A stretch of DNA of 12,532 bases from an archaeon (GTDB taxonomy: Archaea > Hydrothermarchaeota > Hydrothermarchaeia > Hydrothermarchaeales > Hydrothermarchaeaceae), in contig JAHJSX010000199.1 in the NCBI GenBank assembly GCA_018830205.1, positions 1-12,532 of the forward strand, given 5' to 3'. The notes below the pieces were generated by a model, which worked only from the letters and a program-made list of their open reading frames with translations, was not told the DNA's origin and made no database searches. Within the stretch, counting starts at the first letter, position 1. The number at the start of each line of letters is the position of its first letter. Below, one piece after another: positions 1-9,000 of the stretch. Position numbers and translations under genes: made by a program.

Positions 1-3000
1 AGGGTTGAGATGTTCAGGTGTAGGCCGATTGTTATGTTTGCTGTCCTGTTCCCCTCGATTCCGCTGTTGGATGTGTTTACAAAGATGCCGTACGTGCCTG
101 ATTGCACCGGCGAGGGGATGACTGCGCTGAATTTGCCGTCTCTTCCTGTAAGCGTTGTTAGCAGGGTTTTGTTGCCATCAGGATACGTGAGGTTTATAGC
201 GACGTCGTTGTCGTAGGCCGCAAAACCTGTGAGGGCATCGATTGCTGTGCCTGAGATGATTGGATCATCGGTCAGTTTCAGGGTGGCGTTGTCGAGGGAT
301 ATGTTGAAGCTCTTGATGGCAAAGTAGCCGCGGCCGGTGCCGCCGTCCTGGCCTTTGGCCGCTACCGCGTTGATGGTGTACTCCCCGAGGAGGGATGTGC
401 CGGTGAAGGTAAAAGAATAACTGCCGCCGCTGTTTTCGGTGATGTTCGTCGGCGTGACGTAGGTGGAAATCGCGCCGCCCGGTGCAGTGACGACTGCAGT
501 AAGGCCTGCGCCCGATACTGCCGAGGGGTCAGGGGTCTTGTAGAACCGCATGTCATCAAGATAGACGTCCGCGTATGTGCCGGTGCTGGTATCCCTGGTG
601 ATGGCTAGGTGTATCTTGCTTCCTGTTGCAGTATCAAACCCAGTAAATGACAAGAATGGCACTTTGATGTTGTTCCAGCCGTTTGCAATCGTGGCGTTGT
701 ATCCTGTGTGCCATCCAGTGGAGTCGTTGGCCCGTATGGAGAGGCGTATGTCCCTGTCAACCGAGGTCTGCGTTACATTATATTTCACCCACATGGAAAC
801 CCCGTCAAAGCCTGAAAAGTTCGCGGCCTTCTCGATTGTTTTTCCCTGGCCGGATGGGGTGTACTTCAAGGCGTTAACGCCCTCGAGGCTTGACGTTGAG
901 AGTGCGGCGGTCCCGTCTCCGGTTATATTTAAATCGGTTATTATATCAAAGTTCTCGACCTTTGTGGCGTTTTCTGTGACGTTTATGGTTATGCTTACGC
1001 TATCTCCTATGTTGTGCTCGTACTTTTGCGGGAAGACGTCGACTGTGAGGTTGACCCTGTATGTCGTAGATGCATTGCCGTCTACGTTCGCCTGGTCTAA
1101 AGCAGATACGTTTACTGCATAGGTGCCTGATACAGTGTTTGCAAGATGGGTCGTGCTAAATGCGCCCGACGCTGATGAGTTGACTGTGGCGTTCGCATAT
1201 ACGACGCCCTGCGGGGTGTATGTTACAATATTTACGCTTGCGTTTGCGATGTTTGAGCCGTTTTCGCGGTCTTTGACGAATCCTGAGATTGTGACCGTGT
1301 CGATGCCCGGCCTGTAGGTGCTGCCCGCTGACACCGTGACGTTGAGGTCCCTTACATTGAAACTGCTGGAGGTGGCGGTATATGAAATTCCGCTGTATTG
1401 CGCTTTGATTGAGGCTGTGCGGGTCCCAATCTGGGTGAGCGAGAAGTTGTATGAGTAGTCGCCGGCGGAGTTGGAGCTTGAAGTGTCATTGTTGTAGAAT
1501 ATGTAGCCTGTTGAATTTGTCACCGTGAGGTTGAGTGATGCGTTGACGCCGCTTCCATTGTTAAGCACGATGCCGCTTACTATGATGGTTTCTCCAATGT
1601 CGTAGACTGTGTCATCGGAGGTCACGTTTGCTGTGAGGTTCCAGACCTTGAAGGTTGATGTATTGTATCCTGAGTTGTTTGCGGTGTCTGCGTAGGCCTC
1701 GATTGTGTAGGTCCCTGTTGTCTGGCCGCAGGAGGTGGTCCAGTTGAAGGAATTGTTGCCTGCCTGGGTGGAGTTTTTGGTGTTCTGGTACTGCGTCGTT
1801 CCAAGAGAGTTTTTGATGTAAAACGTGATGGTCGCGTTTTCAACCGGCATGTCGCTTGTGTTCGATACGTTCACGTTCACGCCGATGGTGTTGCAGAGGT
1901 TTATGACGCTTGCGTTTGCTGTAATGTTTACCCTTAGGGAGCCGATTCTGAACGTGCTGCTCTCGAGCCTTACGACCCCGGCGGCGAGGGATGTCACATT
2001 TATGGTGTATATGCCATTTGTAGGCCCTGCAGTATAGTTCGCTGTAACAGTGCCGTTTTCATCCGGCGTTTCTCCTGTGTAGTTCTTTGCAAGGGTGGCG
2101 TTTGGGTAGTATATCGAGACGTTTGCAGAAAGTGATGTGTTGATGCGCGTGCCGTTGGTGAAGGTCGTGTTTATCCATGCCACATCGCCTATGAAGTACA
2201 GGTTCCTGTCAAATACTATCTGGGTGTTGTGCCCTTCCTGGGTGCCGCCTGAAAGCAAAAGCCCAAGCGGTGTCGTGATGGGTGCGAAAGCCGTGGTGTT
2301 CACGCCCGTGAGTTCCGGCCTTTCAAAGTATGTGTAAAATACCTTTTCCTGGTAGGGGGCAAGAAGGCCTGATGAAATGGTGATGTTTACGGACGTTGAG
2401 TTTGTCCAGGCGCTTGAGATTGAAACCGCGTTTCCGCTGATGTCCCTTACTTGGAGGGATGTCTGGTTCACGCCCCCGGGCAGGTTGAGGAGGTACTTCG
2501 CGCCGGAATAGCTGCTTGTAAACGGCCATGCGTTTTTGATTATGACCGGGAAGCGGTAGTCGTAGGTCTTGTCAAACCAGGTTTCTGAAACGTTTGCGAC
2601 GTAGAGCTGTGCTGTTGTGTTGCCGATGATGTATGAGTCGTTTCCGGTTACCGTTATGTTGTAGTAGCCGGAATTTGAGTCCGAATTGAAGTTTGAGCTG
2701 AAGTCCGCCTTGTACCTGCCGCTTAGGTCTGTTGTTACCTGCCTTGAGGCGAGGTGGGCGTCGCCCTGGTCATAGAGCGTGGCGTTTATCTGGGCGCCGA
2801 CAGCCGGGAAACTGAAGTGCGTGTCCTTTGTAAGCCCTGTGATTATGATGTTTTTCCTTGTTCCACCTGAAAGGTTAGACTCTCGGGGGTTGTACGGGCT
2901 GTATGCAGCCGCCGATACGTTGAGGCGCCTGGCGGTGAACGATGAGAAGTTGAATCCCCGGTTTACGGGTGTTGTGGCGTTTCCCTCCATCTTGTAGGCG

Positions 3001-6000
3001 CCAAGTGTGGTGTCCTGCGGAAGGATGAAGCTGATGTTGCATTCGCCTGATGAGTCTGTTGTGCATGAGCCGTTGTATATTGCTGTTTCAATGGTCCAGT
3101 TGTCGTTGTCTTGCTCGGCGCCAAATGATGGTATGAGCCCGCCTGAGTACTTGAAGACCCTGAAGTCGTCGATGTATGCGAAGTTGGTATTGGTGCTGAT
3201 GCCTGGTCGGAGGTTGCTCTCCGATGAGTTGGGGCTTGATATAATGAGTGTCCAGGCGCCGGTGCCGCTCTCCCTGTAGTACGAGTCTGCGCCTGTTGTG
3301 TTCAGCACGGTCATGACATCGTACCACTTCCCCGGAGAATAGGTGTATGCAGAGTTGCCCCTGTTCGTGCCGTCCTCGTAGGTGCGGATGGCGCCTGAGC
3401 CAATAAAATATGTGGCATACGGCATGTCCGTGTAGCTGTATCCCGCGCCGCTGTCCTTCCAGCCAATCATGAGCGATGGGCTGTTAACTGCTGATGGGGT
3501 CCAGAACCGTGCAAAGAAGGCGAGGCCCGGGGTCCTCGCGAAGGTCTGTTTTGTAAAGATGTAGCTGTATCCCCAGCTGCCGTTTCCAATCTTTGCCAGC
3601 TTCCCGTTCTCAATTGATAGGTAATCGCTTGAGTAGTCGAACCTGCTCGTGTTCACGCTTGGGCCTTCGAAGTCCTCGTAGAACTCGAAGACGTTGGATG
3701 CGTTTCCAAGCGGGGAGGCGTCCGGCTTTCCGTAATAGACTTCAAGCGGCGTGTTGCCCTCGCTGTAGCTTGACGTGATGTCCGGGGCCTTTACCCAGCC
3801 GAGGTAGCTTGTGTTTACGACCGAGTAGGCATAGGCTTCTATAACGCTTCCGTTCGTGCTCAGGGTGTTCCCGGATATCCATACTGTAATGTAGCGCACG
3901 TCGGTCGGCTCGAATGTTACGGTCTGGCGGCCCTGGTAGTTTATGCCTGAACCTGTGCCGTTGAACCTCGTGACGTTGTCGGTGCCGTCTGTGCTTGTCG
4001 TAAGCGCGTAGTTGTAGTAAAACCTGCCGTCCCCGTCCCATAGCTGCAGGTCTATCCTGCCTATGTCTGGCCGCGTCTGGCCGAAGTCTATGGTGCCAAG
4101 GCGGTAGAGGTCCTCATTTTGCGCCGCATTGATTTCCCAGTACTGCGCGGTGTTGTAAGTCGCATCGATGGCATAGCCGCAGTTCGTGCCGCCGGAGCAA
4201 GTGGCGCCCTGCCCGCTTGTTGCGTAGTCGGCGGTGCTGTATTTGTATAGTCTCTCGACCCAGAACGAAGGCTCTGAGCCGTTGTACATGAAAGTGAAAT
4301 CGTCAGTTGAGGAGTGGGCAAGGATGTCCGCGTCGGATGAGAGGTTTAGAATCAGGGTGTAGTTGTACAGGTTTCCCCCGGGGCTTGATATGGGCAGGGG
4401 CTTCTTGTATCTTCGTACAGTCTTAAGTCCTTCAGAGACATTTCCCACGGTGACGTTCACAATAGCGCCCTCCACAATCTGGGTGCCGTTTATAACGCTG
4501 ATTGTGATGTTCACGGGGTCGCCGGGCATGTAGCCGTACCTGTTGTGCCCGAGGGCCAAAATGAGCTCGACCTCGAAAATCGTCTGGTTGGAACCCGTTA
4601 TGCCGAGGCGAGTCGCGTTTGACCAGATGGTGTAGTTGCCTGCTGTTGCCTGGACATCGAGCGTGTAGTTGTACTGGTAGACGCCGCTTGAACCGACGCT
4701 TATGTTGCTGTAATTCACAAGGGCCCATGTGAAGTTGAGGATGCTCAGGTTGAGGTCGCCTGACACCGGCACAAAGTCCTGGTCCTTTATGGTTCCTGAT
4801 ATTACGACCTTCTCGCCCGGGCTGTAAAGGATTGCATCTGTTCCGACGCCGACAATGATTTTCCTGACGAGCACGCTTGTGTTGATTGTCCCGTTGCTTG
4901 TGTTTGTCGCGACGGTGGCTGTGATGTTGTACTGGCCGTATCCTGTGGTGTTTGTGAAGGTGCAGTTGTAAATGCCGCCTCCAAGGTATTCTATTTTGCC
5001 GCTGTTTGTGTCTGAGGTATTGAAGGTTGTGACAAAGGCGTCGGGGTGGGTGACGTTTGTCGTTACGTTGGCGCCTTCAATGCCTGTGCCATTTGAATGT
5101 AATACGGTTACGTTTATGTATATTGATTCACCGCTTGAATATTCTGTATTGTCTGTATCAATGCTTGAGAGGTTGAGCTTCGTTACATTGAAGCTTGTGG
5201 TGTCAGTCCCGTTGCTTACTGCTGTCACGGCAAGGGTTGCCACGCGGTAGACGTTGTTGTCATCATACTGTGATGTCGAGTTGAACGTGCCGTTGTAGAC
5301 GCCGCTTCCAAGATATGTTAGATCCCCGCCCATGGTCGTGAGGGTTGTGACGCTTGAGTCCGGGCGCGTGACGTTTATCGTTGCGTTTGCTCCTGGCACA
5401 CCGGAGCCGTCAGAGTCGAGTACCGTTGCGTTGATTTTTATTGTATCGCCTGCCGGGTACTCTGATTTGTCAGTGACTACGGAAGTATTGTACAGGATGT
5501 CGAAGGTTGTCTGGTTTGCGCCTGTTATAGTGTTGTAGTTTACCGTGAGGTTTGCCTGGTAGCCGCGGTGGGCTTTGACGCCTGAGAGCGTGAAGGAGTA
5601 GTTGCCGTTTGAGGTTGTGGTGTTTGAGTAGTTCTGCACAAAGCCCGTGGAGTTGTACAGGCTGAGGTTCAACTTTGCGCTTGACAGGCCCGCGCCGCTG
5701 TATGCGTCCCTGACGGTGCCGTTGATGCGCACGTTTTCACCTGCCGTGTAGATTTTCTTGCTGGTCACTGCCGTGACGTTGAGCTCTGATACGTAGAAAG
5801 AGCCCTGGGCCGTCCCGTTTGAGGTTGCGGTCGCTGCGGTTGCGCTGACTGTGTATGTTCCAAGCGGCTGCGTCTGGTTGAACGTGAGAGAGTAGTTGCC
5901 GTCTCCCCTGTCAGCGACGTCGCCACCGGCGGTCGTGAGGGTCACTACCGTCGTGTTGGGTAGGGTTACGCTTACTGTCACGCTTGCGCCCGTGACGACG

Positions 6001-9000
6001 GCCCCCTTGTCTTTGACCGTTACGTTTATGGGGACGTTTTTGTCTCGGTTGAAGTTCCCGCCTGCGTCCGTTGTTACGTTGTACTTCACGAAATAGGACG
6101 TGTTCACGGTGCCCCTGATTCCAGAGCCGTCGATTGCTGCCGCTGTTACATTGTAGGAGCCGGCGCTGTCCGCGGCCCTGTTGAATGAGTAGGCCCCGGA
6201 GGATATCGACACCGTCGAGGTGTTGACAATCGAGCCGTTTGCGATTGTGATGTTCACGCTGCCGCTTGCTATCGCGGCTCCTGTTTTGGTATCGTTTACG
6301 TTCCCACTTATCAAAACGGTGTTTCCTACCGTGTACGTGCCTGCAGTTCCGGCGGTGACCGTTAGTTTCCTTACGGTGAAGTTTGTTGTCCCTGTGCGCT
6401 CCCTTCCCGTTGTGTCCTCTGCCCTGACGCTCAGGTTATATGTGCCGAGGGCGTGCGTCAGCGGGACGGTATATGTATCGTTTCTGTATATGCCTCCTCC
6501 TGTGTGCGCCATGGGGAAAATCTCGCTCCACGTGCTGTTTGAAAGGGTGGCGGTTGCTGATGCATCTGTCACCGGGGCGTAGTTGTATGTGACGTTGGCA
6601 GTGACGTTGAGGATGTCGCCGGGGTTGTATACCTCTTTCGCCTTTGCCAGCGTGAAGTTCAGCACCTCTTCTATGTAGGTCACGTTGAACTGCCTTGAAC
6701 CACCAACTCCAACTTGGCCGATGACACTCGGAGGTATGACGACCCGCTTGTTTGCATCTGATGAATTATACATGTCAATGACGGTGCTGTTTATGGTTAC
6801 GTTGGTGCCGTTGTCCAGGTCATAGACAGTCACGTTTCGTGCCCTATCGGGAAGGGGATACGTCATCTCCGGGTTCTCCCATGTCTCGTTCTGGCATGGG
6901 GTGACGGTGAGGGTCGCATTGGTCGCGAATTCGTAGTCTGTTTTCACTGTGTTGGCGGTGACATACTCCCAGTCACGCATACTGACATTTGCGATGTAAT
7001 CCACGAAGGATGCCCTGGCACTTTTTACGAGTATTGTGTTATTTCCTGGTTTTGCATATTTCGTTATATCTATGGTAGTTACGTTGCCGTCATAGTCGCC
7101 GGTAGATGTGTATATGGCTTTTCCCCCTTCATAGACTTCCAGGTTGTAGGGTGTGTATGCGATGCCTGTGTAGTTGGCGTTTATTTCCGTTGAGACTATG
7201 AACTGCGTAGTACTAGCAAGGAGCCTCATTATCCGCAGGGTCTGGTTTGCATCGGGAACAATGCTTCCTGTAACTGCAATTGTATAGTTTCCGGGTGTTG
7301 TGGTAATTGACTGGTCGCTTCCAACCTGGGTCTCGTCTATGAAGTTCCTGAACCATGTGTCGCCGGAGCCTCCACCAACGTCCCATTCAACATATAGTGC
7401 AGCATAATCGACGTTCACGTTCGGGAAATCCCCCTTTGGCAGTGTGAAGTTGCCGCTCAGGTTTGAGTACTGGCTCTCGCCCATTGGCTGGCCTGCGATG
7501 GGTGGGGGCGAGGCAGAGTATGTGTAATTGCTTTTGTTGTTCTTGCCTGTGAGGGTAAGGTATGCCGAGCGCACATCAGCGCAGGCCGGGACAGATATAT
7601 TGAAAGAGCTGTTGGTGTTCAGGAACGTGTCTCCTTCGATAGTATCAATGCCTGTATCGACGATTATGTAGAACGGGTTCTCAAGCACTGTAAATGTGTC
7701 GAGATGGGAGTCTGATAGGTTGTCAGAGTCGGTGGCGTTCACATAGACTGTGTAACCGCCTGTGGCGTTTGTCTCGAAGGTGATGTTGAAATTTCCACCT
7801 GCGTCGGTTGTAGCATTGGTTTCAAGGTTTCCTACTATAGTTATGTTGACCGGCAGGCTCGCTGCCATGTCTCCGCTTGAGTAGTGCGCATTGCCGGTTA
7901 TGGTGGCATTCCTGCGTATAAGGTGCGGTCCACCTGCCTGGACAAAGAGGAGGAGTTTTCTAAGCTCGAAGTCTGTCGAGTTCGTGGTTGCCCTTGGGAT
8001 ATCATCCAGATTCTGGGCTGCCGTTACATCAAACGTATGCGCGCCATGAAGTGAGTTTGCTGGCAGAGTGAAATTCAGGTTGTACATGCCGGTGCCGATT
8101 TGTGTTGCCGCTACCTTCTGGAGTGTCTTGTTGCCGGTGGGGGACGTGAGGTTTACTGTCACGTTTGCGTTTGTAAGCGTCCCGTTGAGGGTAACGTTCA
8201 CGGTCAGATTTACGGTCTCTCCCGCTGTGTACCGGATTTTGTCAAGGGCCGTTATGACATCCATTTGAAGCGAGTAGTTTACCTCAAAGTCCCTGGAACC
8301 GCTGCCTGCGATGTTCCCGATTACAGATGAAGGAATTATGAGGTCGGCTCCACCGCCATAAGGTATGGTGCAGTTGCTTGTTGTGATTTCGGTTTTGTTC
8401 TTGTCGTAGACGATTATATCGTGCGCGCCCTGGGGGATATAGTAATACACCGTTGGAGACTCCCAGTGAGCGCTTCCCGTGTTTTCGAGGGTCAAAGCCA
8501 CACTGTAGTTGTCCCCTGTTTTGGTGAAGTTCGGAGCCCTAATGGAGTGGAAGGTGGTGTTGATGGTGTAGTTGAGTCCACCAGAGGTTGATGAGTTGAA
8601 GTTGAGCCGGTTTGTGCCGTTTTGAATGTGGCCTGTGATGTTTCTATACGCGCTCTCGAATATGCCTGTTTGCGAGTAAAACTCGACGTCATTTAACTTG
8701 TAGGTCAGGTTTTCAAGGACCGGAGCGGTGGCTGTGAAGTTTATCTTTAGATCCCCTGAAATGTTAATTGCAAGGTCTGTCCCCTGTGTGGCATTGCATA
8801 CGTGCGAATACTGGAAGTTTGAGTAGTTGATATATTGGGTTACATTGTAGGCCCACTCCCACGTGCTTGTGTCAAGCCTCTTGAACTCGTGTGCTTCAGA
8901 GGGTAGGGGCCAATCCTGGTCAAGGTCTATGCCGTCGATGCATGAATCGAGGAATGCATTGGCGCCCATCCCTGAAATGTGCTCTGAATGGATATAGAGC

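Larger units (their letters stand above)
525..3122 (-). repeat. Second array of Ig-like repeats (residues ~2336-3201, interrupted by other modules)
   Basis: After the nested block the protein returns to Ig-like repeats: the orphan second half near 2340-2395 (GSCTTDSSGECNISFILP), one near 2400-2510, and about four more from 2610 to 3056. They share the linker F-x-V/I-x-x-L-x-V seen in the first array (FTARRLNV, FRIGSLRV, FKVWNLTA, FNVRDLNV). A further repeat starts at about residue 3275 and runs off the window. Cysteine pairs occur in the repeat near 2680-2740 (NLC and TSCG). Confidence 0.65.

Noticed and set aside
577..1122. Plus-strand open frame of 181 codons
   Set aside because: It lies wholly opposite the giant minus-strand gene, whose frame encodes a recognisable jelly-roll module and Ig-like repeats here. 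The antisense frame is open because of the Asn/Thr-rich codon use on the coding strand.
4432..4728. Minus-strand open frame of 98 codons, with other short minus-strand frames inside the giant gene
   Set aside because: They are in the wrong frames relative to the giant gene and are rich in Arg, His and Gln, typical of out-of-frame translation.
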